Below, piece after piece: positions 39,747 to 47,630 of a DNA stretch of 56,092 nt. The DNA comes from a bacterium (GTDB lineage Bacteria; Elusimicrobiota; Elusimicrobia; Elusimicrobiales; UBA9959), in the NCBI GenBank assembly GCA_021786295.1, contig JAJYNO010000006.1:1-56092 (forward strand), in the 5' to 3' direction. The notes beneath the pieces are model-generated. The model had not been told where the DNA came from. It did not search any database and saw only the letters and a list, made by a program, of their open reading frames with translations. The stretch's first letter is position 1. Each line of letters begins with the position of its first letter. The position numbers and the translations under genes are program-made.

Positions 39747-41194
39747 CTGCTCTCTCCGATCCCGGCCCATTTCTCCAGCACAGGCCGGCTCTTGGCGTCC
39801 TGCAGCAGCCCGAACAGCAGGTCCAGCACGCCCATCATCAGCCGGCAGCGGTAATTCGAGGGCATCAGCCCCCAGATGCTGCCCTGCGTCTCGTAATTAT
39901 AGACGGGGCAGACCCCGCAGTAGGGCTTGTAGGCGCATCTGAAGCAGAGCGGCTGGGACTCCAGGTTGGAAGAGGCGCAGACGGCCCTGGTGGTGGCGTT
40001 AGAGACCACGGCCTCGTACTTGTCGCGGACCGTGCCGACCTTGAAGAGGTCGTCCCCGAGCCAGCCGACCATCCTCCCCTCGTCGCAGGTGTAGACGTCG
40101 CCGTTGTAGTTGTAGGCCAGCTGCCCGATGGAAGCTCCGCAGGGGCACCGCATATCGAGGTAGCCGGAGTCCTTGTGGCCCAGCGCCTTCATCAGCAGCA
40201 TCTGAGCGAACTTCTCCTTTATCGGCTCGCCCGCCGCGCTCTTCCCGATGATGTAGCGCAGCGCCTCTTCGTAGAACTTCAGGAAATCCCCGGGAGCATA
40301 GCCGATGATATCCCAATGCTTCTTGGCGTAGCCTATCGGCGCCAGCGGCCTGAGGAAGATCTCCTCCAGCCCCAGGCCCAGGTATTCGTCCACAATGGCC
40401 CTGGCGGAGCCGAGCGACCGTTTCGAGACCGTGAGCAGCGCGCTGGGTTTGAAGACCCTGTATTTAAGCCCGTTCTGGGAATCGTGCCTGGCCTTGAAAT
40501 ACTTTATCCACCTGACCGTTTTCTTGTGGGAATTTCCGCCGGCGTACGTCCTGTTCCCGTTGTGGATGGGCTCGGGGCCGTCCAGCGAGGTGCAGATGGA
40601 GACCTCGTTCTCCAGCAGGAACCTCGCCTTTTCCTCGTCCATCAGGCTGAAATTGGAAACCAGGGCCAGAGTGAGCTTCTTGCCGGTCTTCCTCTCCTTG
40701 AGCCTGGCGTACCTTACCGCTTCGCGGAGAACGCTCCAGTTGACCAGCGGCTCGCCGCCCTGGAACTCTATCGTGAGCGCGCTGCGCGGCGTCTGGAAGG
40801 CGAGGTCCACCGACTTTTTCGCCACGGCGGGGGACATATCCGCGTTCCCGGCCCTTTCCCCGACCACCGAGGACTGACAGTACAGGCACTTATGGTTGCA
40901 CCGCAGCGTCATCACGAAGATATGCAGCCCGGTGCCGTGAAAGACGGAGGCGTTGGCGGATTTCCACCTGCCGAACAGGGTCTCGAACCCGAGCCGGTCC
41001 TTCACGAACCCTCCGGCGACCAGGGCCTCGTAGGACCGGCCGGGGACAGGTTTCCCGGAGCGGTATCTGTCGAACTCGCTGCGCGAAAGGAAGACGTGGC
41101 CTCCGAAATCGTTGGTAAGAAGGACCCCGCCGCGGAGCTCGCGGAACCGGAAATCCGGGGCTTCGACGCCCTTACTTCCCGGTTTTTTTGCCAT
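39743..41194 (-). CDS. hxsB: HxsB-like radical SAM/SPASM peptide maturase (copy 4)
   Basis: 483 residues, closest to copy 1. An N-terminal strand-helix region (FRFRELRGGVLLTNDFGGHVFL) resembles a RiPP recognition element. CNHKCLYC at Cys99, 103 and 106, IEFQGGEPLVNW, CTSLDGPEPIHNGNR, FLRPLAPIGYA, RCPCGASIGQLAY, YTCDEGRM, CFRC and CGVCPVYNY carry the complete HxsB cysteine set. QSSV after the core motif also agrees with HxsB, as far as I recall. It is flanked on both sides by HxsD-like genes and followed by hxsA copy 2, so this is the most canonical Hxs cluster in the window. Confidence 0.87.
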   Translation of the reverse strand: MAKKPGSKGVEAPDFRFRELRGGVLLTNDFGGHVFLSRSEFDRYRSGKPVPGRSYEALVAGGFVKDRLGFETLFGRWKSANASVFHGTGLHIFVMTLRCNHKCLYCQSSVVGERAGNADMSPAVAKKSVDLAFQTPRSALTIEFQGGEPLVNWSVLREAVRYARLKERKTGKKLTLALVSNFSLMDEEKARFLLENEVSICTSLDGPEPIHNGNRTYAGGNSHKKTVRWIKYFKARHDSQNGLKYRVFKPSALLTVSKRSLGSARAIVDEYLGLGLEEIFLRPLAPIGYAKKHWDIIGYAPGDFLKFYEEALRYIIGKSAAGEPIKEKFAQMLLMKALGHKDSGYLDMRCPCGASIGQLAYNYNGDVYTCDEGRMVGWLGDDLFKVGTVRDKYEAVVSNATTRAVCASSNLESQPLCFRCAYKPYCGVCPVYNYETQGSIWGLMPSNYRCRLMMGVLDLLFGLLQDAKSRPVLEKWAGIGESR

Positions 41195-41606
41195 ATTTTT
41201 GCTCCCAGGTCTTGGTTATGCCCCTCGGGTCCTCTTTCTTTATCTCGCTCTCGACCTGGGCTATCAGCTGTTCAAGTTCCTTCTCCTGCTCGGGAGTGAG
41301 CCCCACGTCCTCGGCGCGGTTGATCTGCTCCGGGACGTGGTTTATCGCGCGCTTGATCATCCAGAAGCGGAGGTCCTTGTTCCTGTCGAACAGCCCCTCC
41401 CGGAACTTCTCGTCCTCCAGCTCGCGAAGGAACCGTTCCTTCAGGTCCGCGGCCTTGCCGCCGTTCTTGGGAAGGAACGAGACCTTCACCGAAGTTTTGG
41501 CCGAGCTCAATGTCACGTAGGCCGCCCCGCTCACCGCGTAGGCGGCGTATCTTATGGTCTCCAAAGAGAATTTTTTTCTGCCCACCTGGATGTCTATCTT
41601 TTTCAA
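41172..41606 (-). CDS. hxsD: HxsD-like protein with C-terminal extension (copy 2)
   Basis: 144 residues. YAAYAVSGAAYVTL, FLRELEDEKFREGLFDRN and FWMIKRAINH align with the HxsD core of the protein at 39462, followed by about 50 charged residues (LTPEQEKELEQLIAQVESEI) that look like a coiled coil. The start is TTG 41606 behind AGGGAGGGG, an uncommon start codon also suspected at 1963. It overlaps hxsB copy 4 by 23 bases. Having two HxsD-type proteins around one HxsB is unusual; they may form a heteromer. Confidence 0.65.
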   Translation of the reverse strand: MKKIDIQVGRKKFSLETIRYAAYAVSGAAYVTLSSAKTSVKVSFLPKNGGKAADLKERFLRELEDEKFREGLFDRNKDLRFWMIKRAINHVPEQINRAEDVGLTPEQEKELEQLIAQVESEIKKEDPRGITKTWEQKYGKKTGK

Positions 41607-41641
41607 AACCCCTCCCTGTCCTTATCCCGGGCCGGCCGCCG

Positions 41642-42325
41642 CTAGTATATCCTGCAGCACAGCATGGTCCCGGCGGCGGGCACCGCCGTGTTGCCCGCCA
41701 CGCAGTAGCCGTTGTAAACGCCCACGCAGGCCAAAGCGTTGATGGAGCTGGTATAGTTCACGTTCACCAGGTTCTCCCCGGCCGGGCAATAGGTCCAGCC
41801 GCCGCTGCCCATCCCCACCGTCTGGCACAGGCCCGATATGGTCATGTTGTTGCCTGTTATCGTAGAGCCGTTGTTGGCGAGGTAAAGGTTGCCGTACAGT
41901 CCCATCCATTGGTTGGCGTAGTTGATGAGCCGCACGTTATAGTCACCGCCGCCGCCGTAATGGAAGTCTATGAAAGGGGTGCCGCCGCCGTTCTGGCCGA
42001 GCTCGATTGAGCCGTTCTGGTCCGTGTTCAGCTGGGAGCCGGACCACTCTATGGCGCCGTTGACGTCCAGGGCGTAAGCCGGGTTGGGATTGGCGTTCCT
42101 TATGCCCACGCTGCCGCTGTCCCTGGCCAGGATGGTCTGGCCGGTTGTGAGTATGCTGACATACCCGCCGTAGGGCGCTGGGTAATACGTGGTAAGGGTA
42201 AGCGTCTCGGAACCGATGAAGCCTGGATGCCAGCAGAGGAAGAAGAGCGTCAGGAGCAGAAGAAGCCCTCTGCGGCCTATCCGGGGAACAGGGATATGTA
42301 TGTTTATCTCTTTGACGTTATCCAT
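41642..42325 (-). CDS. Secreted surface protein with TTYYPAP motif and Cys-rich end
   Basis: 227 residues. A basic 20-residue start, one hydrophobic segment (GLLLLLTLFFLCWHPGFIG) and then SETLTLTTYYPAPYGGYVSI, followed by GSVGIRNANPNPAYALDVNGAIE. That last phrase is the repeat seen in tail-fibre-like and bacterial surface proteins. The end holds LCQTVG, YCPAGE, LACVG, GYCVAG and LCCRIY, probably disulfide-bonded. The function is unknown. It may be the first gene of the Hxs operon (35-base gap), driven by the promoter at 42398-42426, or a neighbour. Confidence 0.6.
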   Translation of the reverse strand: MDNVKEINIHIPVPRIGRRGLLLLLTLFFLCWHPGFIGSETLTLTTYYPAPYGGYVSILTTGQTILARDSGSVGIRNANPNPAYALDVNGAIEWSGSQLNTDQNGSIELGQNGGGTPFIDFHYGGGGDYNVRLINYANQWMGLYGNLYLANNGSTITGNNMTISGLCQTVGMGSGGWTYCPAGENLVNVNYTSSINALACVGVYNGYCVAGNTAVPAAGTMLCCRIY

Positions 42326-42397
42326 ATAGTCCCCCCAGTCGGAAGCGTAGAACGACCGCCCCGGACATGGAAAACCGGGTCACTCTCCAGTATTATA

Positions 42398-42426
42398 GTT
42401 ATAGCAGAAAAAGCGCGTATTTTCAA
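42398..42426 (-). promoter_or_regulatory. Promoter for 42325 and possibly the right-hand Hxs operon
   Basis: On the minus strand TTGAAA (42426-42421), 17-base spacer, TATAAC (42403-42398). A second TATAAT overlaps just downstream (42397-42392). Confidence 0.6.
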
Positions 42427-42449
42427 TAAGACCGGCGGGCGCCGCGCGA

Positions 42450-42836
42450 TCAAAGCAGGGCTATGACGAAGGGGACCTTGTACTTCTCCTCCAGGAAGGC
42501 CCGCGCGTCCTCCGCCACTTCACTGAAGTCGTTTTTATCCCCGGCGGAGGCGGAGAGGAAAAGGGCGGAATTCTCCACCGCCAGGACATATCCCTCGGCA
42601 GGGACCTCGTCCGGCAGGGAGCGCAGGCAGTCAAGCAGCGCGTCCCAGTTCCGGCCGAAATAGGCCGGGAACCGGAAAGCCGAGGCCAGCGCCTCCATAA
42701 GCTCCGCCTTGCCGGCTATCTTCCCGCCGTCGACGCGGGCGACAAAGAAGCGGGGCGGAGGAAATCTCTTCAAGAGTTCCTCCGCCCCGCCGGAGCGTCC
42801 GAGGTCCAGGAAAAGTCCTTCTTTCCCGGGCCCCAT
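42450..42836 (-). CDS. Barstar-family ribonuclease inhibitor
   Basis: 128 residues. FRFPAYFGRNWDALLDCLRSL is the signature of barstar: the Y-F-G-x-N-W-D-A-L helix entry that blocks the RNase active site. KIAGKAELMEALASAF precedes it, as in the family. It has no signal peptide and stays in the cytoplasm. Its start is 4 bases after the stop of the secreted barnase-like gene, so the two are coupled and form a toxin-immunity pair. Family length about 90; the extra residues are N-terminal. Confidence 0.85.
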   Translation of the reverse strand: MGPGKEGLFLDLGRSGGAEELLKRFPPPRFFVARVDGGKIAGKAELMEALASAFRFPAYFGRNWDALLDCLRSLPDEVPAEGYVLAVENSALFLSASAGDKNDFSEVAEDARAFLEEKYKVPFVIALL

Positions 42837-42840
42837 CTGC

Positions 42841-43428
42841 TCAGTAGACTATCTGCAGCTGTATGAAGTGCGAATAATGGTCAGGCGTGTAGTATATGAG
42901 CTGGCCGCCGCCGATTATGATGCGCTCGGCGCCGCGCGCGCTGAGGGCCGGGGCCACCGGGTAGGTGGTGTCTCCTATCACCACGGAGCTGGCGCCGTCG
43001 CCTATGACCAGCGTGTATTCGTGGTAGTACCCCTTGGGAGCCTGCGGCAGCACTCCTTCCCTGTTCGTGAAGACGATGCCGTCGTGGGAGTAGGGCAGGG
43101 GATCGCCGTTGTGTATCTTGGCGATGAGCTCCATTATTTTATCCGCCCGGTTCTGGTCCTGTATAACCGGGGTAAGGGAGGTGCCGGGGGCCGGAGCGCC
43201 GGCAGAGGAGCGCTCCGCGGCCGGGACCTGCACGGGCGCCGGCTGCGCCGCCGGGACGCCCACGTCGGCAGGGGCCGGGAGGTCCGTCAGGGTATCAAAA
43301 ACGTAACTGCCGGCCAGGCCGCTGATGGCGGCCGACTGCGACTTGTCGGACTGCGCCGAAACGGTCCCGGCGGCCAGCAATATCAGGGCCGCGGCGGCGT
43401 TCAGCCAGATCGTTCTTTTTTTTAGCAT
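42841..43428 (-). CDS. Secreted barnase-like guanyl-specific ribonuclease
   Basis: 195 residues. A signal peptide (AAAALILLAAGTVSAQS) and a Pro/Ala-rich linker (60-100) precede an RNase domain of about 90 residues. GIVFTNREGVLPQAPKGYYHEYTLVIG contains the catalytic Glu (HEYT); ERIIIGG gives the Arg and YYTPDHYSHFIQL the catalytic His. This is the barnase/RNase Sa fold, cutting after guanosine. Export protects the cell; residual cytoplasmic enzyme would be held by barstar. It may serve competition or RNA scavenging. Confidence 0.86.
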   Translation of the reverse strand: MLKKRTIWLNAAAALILLAAGTVSAQSDKSQSAAISGLAGSYVFDTLTDLPAPADVGVPAAQPAPVQVPAAERSSAGAPAPGTSLTPVIQDQNRADKIMELIAKIHNGDPLPYSHDGIVFTNREGVLPQAPKGYYHEYTLVIGDGASSVVIGDTTYPVAPALSARGAERIIIGGGQLIYYTPDHYSHFIQLQIVY

Positions 43429-43502
43429 GGTGTCCTGCCTTTCCTGAGATATTTTCCGATAGCCTTACGGTTATAGTTTAATCCTTTTAAACGGTCTGCC
43501 GA

Positions 43503-43544
43503 GGGCCCTAGGGCCCAGGGAGGCGTAGGTCCTAAGACCTACGC
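43503..43544. repeat. Two adjacent perfect inverted repeats
   Basis: GGGCCCTAGGGCCC (43503-43516) is a 14-base palindrome. GCGTAGGTC-CTAA-GACCTACGC (43523-43544) is a 9-bp stem with a 4-base loop. They lie between the phoH terminator and the RNase promoter region and could be operators or part of a 3' structure. The remaining gap (43429-43502) is AT-rich promoter-like sequence. Confidence 0.6.
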
Positions 43545-43562
43545 GGCCCGGCCGCAAAAAGA

Positions 43563-43587
43563 AAAAGCCGGGAACTTCCCGGCTTTT
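43563..43587 (-). terminator. Intrinsic terminator of the PIN-PhoH gene
   Basis: A 12-bp perfect inverted repeat, AAAAGCCGGGAA-C-TTCCCGGCTTTT. On the minus strand it is followed by TTCTTTTTG. It lies 23 bases after the stop at 43610 and is symmetric enough to work in both directions. Confidence 0.85.
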
Positions 43588-43609
43588 CCCGGCGCGGGGA
43601 CAGCGGAGC

Positions 43610-44911
43610 CTACAGCAGCTCCGCCACCAGCGCGGCCAGCGAGCTGCGCTCCGTCTTCGTGAACGTCAGATGGCCGTAGAGCTTCTGCCCCCTCATCCTG
43701 TCGACGATATAGGTCAGGCCGTTGGACGCTATGTCCAGGTACGGGTTGTCGATCTGGTACGGGTCGCCGGTCACGACGACCTTCGTCCCCTCCCCGGCGC
43801 GCGACAGGATGGTCTTGATCTCGTGCGGCGTCAGGTTCTGCGCGTCGTCCACGATCATGTACTGCTTGGGCAGCGAGCGGCCGCGGATATGCGTCACCGA
43901 GGCGATCTCTATCTTCTCGTTCTGCAGCAGGTACTCGAACTTCTCTATCGCGCCCTCGGGGTGCTTCTTGTCCATCACGAACTCGAGGTTGTCGTAGATG
44001 GCGCCCATCCACGTCGAGAGCTTCTCCTCCTTGGTGCCGGGGATGAAGCCGATGTCCTTGCCCACCGGCACGATAGGACGGCAGATGATCAGCTTGCGGT
44101 AGACGCTCTCCTCCACGGCCTTCTGCAGGCCGCAGACCAGCGTGCACAGCGTCTTGCCGGTGCCGGCCGCGCCGAGCAGCGTGACGAGCTTCACGGAATC
44201 GTCGAGCAGCAGCTCCATCGCGCAGCGCTGCTCCTTGTTGAGCGGGCGGATGCCCCACGGCGAGGGCTCCGGCCCCAGCGCGCGTATCTTGGAGGTGTCC
44301 GCCGGGTCCACGCGGCCGAGCGCCGACTTCTTGGCGTCGTCCTTGGAATGTATCACCACGAACTCGTTCGGGGACAGGTCCTTCTCCGGGCTGTCGATGA
44401 CGTGCTCCTTGTAGAACTTGTCGACGGCGGGGCCGGGCACCTCGAGCGACACCAGGCCCGGGTACAGCTCGTCCACCTTCACCTTGCCGGACTCGTAGTC
44501 CTCGGCCTTCAGCCCCACGGCCTCGGCCTTCAGGCGCAGGTTGATGTCCTTGGTCACCAGGATAGCCGCGTGCTTCTTCTCCTCGTACCAGAAGGCGGTA
44601 TTGAGGATGCGGTTGTCCATCTCCGTCAGCTTGAATTCCTTCGGCAGCACCTGCACGTGGTCGAGGTCCACGATCAGCGTACCGCCGTTCTCCATCTTCA
44701 CGCCGACGTTCAGCTTGCCCTTCAGGCGGTACTCGTCGAGCTTGCGCGAGACTATGCGCGCGCTCTTGCCGCGCTCGTCGCCGGCGTGCTTGAAGGTGTC
44801 GAGCTCCTCGATGACCGAGATCGGAATGACCACCGTGTTGTCCTCGAACTTCGTGAAGGAAAGCGGGTCGTGGATCAGCACGTTGGTATCGAGGATATAG
44901 ACTTTTTTCAT
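43610..44911 (-). CDS. PIN-PhoH ATPase (YlaK/PhoH2 type)
   Basis: 433 residues from ATG 44911 with GGGAGAAAG upstream. Residues 1-150 form a PIN nuclease domain: VYILDTNVLIHDP (Asp6), SVIEELDTFK (Glu), and LVTKDINLR (Asp). Residues 240-433 are a PhoH P-loop ATPase with GAAGTGKTL (Walker A), FIPGTKEEKL, MIVDDAQN (Walker B, DDAQ) and VVVTGDPYQID. The pair acts as an RNA helicase-nuclease in characterised PhoH2 proteins. It is single, with its own terminator. The 189-base gap to bamA (44912-45100) holds -10-like TAAGAT (45039) and TATATT (45050) on the plus strand. Confidence 0.9.
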   Translation of the reverse strand: MKKVYILDTNVLIHDPLSFTKFEDNTVVIPISVIEELDTFKHAGDERGKSARIVSRKLDEYRLKGKLNVGVKMENGGTLIVDLDHVQVLPKEFKLTEMDNRILNTAFWYEEKKHAAILVTKDINLRLKAEAVGLKAEDYESGKVKVDELYPGLVSLEVPGPAVDKFYKEHVIDSPEKDLSPNEFVVIHSKDDAKKSALGRVDPADTSKIRALGPEPSPWGIRPLNKEQRCAMELLLDDSVKLVTLLGAAGTGKTLCTLVCGLQKAVEESVYRKLIICRPIVPVGKDIGFIPGTKEEKLSTWMGAIYDNLEFVMDKKHPEGAIEKFEYLLQNEKIEIASVTHIRGRSLPKQYMIVDDAQNLTPHEIKTILSRAGEGTKVVVTGDPYQIDNPYLDIASNGLTYIVDRMRGQKLYGHLTFTKTERSSLAALVAELL

Positions 44912-45100
44912 TTCTTTCTCCCTAAAAACAGCGGACAGAGATGACGCGCAGGGCGCGCAGGGGTATTCTAGCAAATAAACCGCCGCCGGCAAGCCCGCCG
45001 GCGGCGGCGCGGACCTGAACAAGGCCCGGGAAAAATAGTAAGATATCTATATATTCCCGGCAGGCCGCTGAGGCGTTCCGCCGTTTACCCAAGGACAACG

Positions 45101-47569
45101 ATGAAAAAGATCACTCCGTTCCCGCTCCTCATCCTGCTTCTCGCGGCGATCTCCGGCGCGGCTTCGGCGCAGACCGTAGCGCAGCCGCAGGGGACGTCCC
45201 TGTCCTCCGGCACCGCGGCCGTCTCCTCGCTGCCGGGGCTGTCCAGTGAGCAGCAGCCCCCCGGCCAGGCGCAGGCCGGCGGCGCGGACGCGGCCCCGGC
45301 GGCAGACCCGCTCGGCGACGGGCCGTGGCCGGTGGCCGAAGTGGCGGTAAAAGGCAACGTCAACCTGAAGCCCAAGGCCGTCATAAAGGCCGGCAAAGCC
45401 AGAAAAGGCCGCCTCTACCTGAAGCAGTTCGTGTCCGAGGACATAGAGTCCATAATGGGCCTGGACGGCGTCGACAAGGTCTCGGTGGACATAGACAGGC
45501 TGCCGGGGACCCCGGTGCCTCCGAAGCTGGCCGAGGCGGCCGGCTCCACGGTGCCGGTGCGGGTCACTTACGTCGTAAAAGAGAAGCCGATGATAAAGAA
45601 AATAGTCGTCTACGGCGCCAAGGGCCTGTCGAAGACGCGCGTCAAGGACGAGATGGGCCTGAAGGAGCGCGACTTCTTCGACGACCTGAAGATGCGGGAG
45701 GACCTGATAAAGATAGACGACCTCTACCACGGGAAGGGCTACATCGACGCGAAGGCCGACTACAGCGTGCGCTACGACACCGCCGCCTCGCTGTGCTACC
45801 TGGACGTCACGGTGAACGAGGGCCCCAAGGCGAAAGTGGACGCCGTGCTGATAAACGGCGCGAAGGGTTTCCCCGTCAAGAAGCTCGTCAAGAAGATGAA
45901 GAACCGTCCCAAGAGGATCTACTCCCCGCAGGACCTTGACAGCGACCTCAAGGCGCTGGGCGCCTTCTACACGGACAACGGCTACGCCGATTTCAAGCTG
46001 CTGTCCTCCTCGGTGACGTTCAACGCCGAACGCTCGGGGGTAACGATAACGATAGACGTGAACGAAGGCAAGCGGCAGAAGTTCGGCGGCACCTACTTCG
46101 CCGGCAACACGATCTACCTGTCCAGCCAGCTGATGCCGGCCGTGGAGTACCGCCGCGGCAAGATCTTCAACAAGGAGCTCTTCGACGACACGATACGCAA
46201 CATCCAGGAGAAATACGCGGACAAGGGCTACCTGAAGGCCATCGTAGAGCCCGACCTGGTCTTCGACAAGAAGACCGGCCAGACCGACATCACGTTCAAC
46301 ATCACCGAGAACGACCAGATCTTCGTGGACCACATAGACGTGGAGGGCAACAAGGCCACCAAGACCTACGTGCTGCGCCGCGAGATCGTGCAGAAGGAGG
46401 GCGCCTACTTCGACGCCGCCAAGATAAGGCGCAGCCAGGAGAGGATCTTCAACCTGGGCTTCATAGACGACGTGAACCCGGTGATCAACCCGACCTCCGA
46501 CCCCGACAAGGTGGACCTGGTCTTCGACGTGACCGAGGGCAAGCCGGGCATGCTGACCGCGGGCGCCGGCGTTTCTTCGGTGGACGGCCTGGTGGGCACG
46601 CTGTCGCTCTCCCACATGAACCTGTTCGGGCGCGCGCAGCGGCTCTCGCTGTCGTGGAACTTCGGCAAGCGGGTGCAGGACTACAACGTGGACTGGACCA
46701 CGCCGTGGATCGGGGACCATCCGACCTCGCTGGGCGTGAACCTCTACCACACCCGCCACTACATGCCGTACCAGACCACGCTGTCGGCCTACTCGCAGAG
46801 GAGCACCGGCGGCAAGATCACGCTGGGCCCCCGCTTCGACAACGACAAGTACCACCTGACCACCACCTACACCTACGAGAAGGTGCGCATAGCCGAGGTG
46901 GACCCGCTCTACACCGGAGTGCTGCAGGAAGGCACCAGCGTGACCTCCTCCATCTACGTGGAGTTCGCGCGCGACACGCGCGACAACATCTGGGACCCGA
47001 CGCGCGGCACGAAGACCTCGCTGGGCATAGAGTACGCCGGCGGCCCGCTGCAGGGCGACGTGGACTACTACAAGCCCACGTTCTCCTACAGCTACAACCT
47101 GAAGCTGTTCGACATGGGCGACTACCCCTTCGTGATGTCCTTCGCCAACAGGCTCGGCATGGTCGGGCATTACGGCTCCACCAAGAGCGTGCCGGTCTAC
47201 GAGCGCTACTTCCTCGGCGGCGCCGACACGATCCGCGGCTACGCCAACAACGGCCAGATAGGCCCGCTGAACGGCGGCAACGCCTACGACGTGGCCAACC
47301 TGGAGTTCAAACTGCCGCTGGCGCGCGAGAAGAGGCGCACGATAGTGGAGTGGGCCTTCTTCCTGGACGCCGGCAACTCCTGGGAATCGTTCAGCGACGT
47401 CTCCGGGCGCTTCGGCACCGGGGTCACGAACCTGAAAGCCGGCGCGGGCTTCGGCATACGCTTCACCACCCCGGCCTTCCCGATCAGGCTGGACTGGGGC
47501 TACGGCTTCAACCACAAGCCGGGAGAGCAGAAATCCGACATCTACTTCACGCTGGGCAACCTGTTCTGA
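45101..47569 (+). CDS. bamA: Outer membrane assembly protein BamA
   Basis: 822 residues. It inserts beta-barrel proteins into the outer membrane. A signal peptide (LLILLLAAISGAASAQ) and a low-complexity linker up to about 75 precede POTRA domains (VAEVAVKGNVNLKPKAVIK; MIKKIVVYGAKGL; KVDAVLINGAKG; KFGGTYFAGNTIY; IFVDHIDVEGNKATKTYVLRREI), consistent with five. The barrel begins near LTAGAGVSSVDGLVG. RYFLGGADTIRGY is the conserved loop 6 motif, and the end GNLF has the terminal Phe. It opens the envelope operon with the Skp-like gene. Confidence 0.95.
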   Translation: MKKITPFPLLILLLAAISGAASAQTVAQPQGTSLSSGTAAVSSLPGLSSEQQPPGQAQAGGADAAPAADPLGDGPWPVAEVAVKGNVNLKPKAVIKAGKARKGRLYLKQFVSEDIESIMGLDGVDKVSVDIDRLPGTPVPPKLAEAAGSTVPVRVTYVVKEKPMIKKIVVYGAKGLSKTRVKDEMGLKERDFFDDLKMREDLIKIDDLYHGKGYIDAKADYSVRYDTAASLCYLDVTVNEGPKAKVDAVLINGAKGFPVKKLVKKMKNRPKRIYSPQDLDSDLKALGAFYTDNGYADFKLLSSSVTFNAERSGVTITIDVNEGKRQKFGGTYFAGNTIYLSSQLMPAVEYRRGKIFNKELFDDTIRNIQEKYADKGYLKAIVEPDLVFDKKTGQTDITFNITENDQIFVDHIDVEGNKATKTYVLRREIVQKEGAYFDAAKIRRSQERIFNLGFIDDVNPVINPTSDPDKVDLVFDVTEGKPGMLTAGAGVSSVDGLVGTLSLSHMNLFGRAQRLSLSWNFGKRVQDYNVDWTTPWIGDHPTSLGVNLYHTRHYMPYQTTLSAYSQRSTGGKITLGPRFDNDKYHLTTTYTYEKVRIAEVDPLYTGVLQEGTSVTSSIYVEFARDTRDNIWDPTRGTKTSLGIEYAGGPLQGDVDYYKPTFSYSYNLKLFDMGDYPFVMSFANRLGMVGHYGSTKSVPVYERYFLGGADTIRGYANNGQIGPLNGGNAYDVANLEFKLPLAREKRRTIVEWAFFLDAGNSWESFSDVSGRFGTGVTNLKAGAGFGIRFTTPAFPIRLDWGYGFNHKPGEQKSDIYFTLGNLF

Positions 47570-47630
47570 GAAGGCGGAAAGAGAGGGTCCCGTGATCCGA
47601 AAAACAGGCATGGTAAGATACGGAAGGCAT

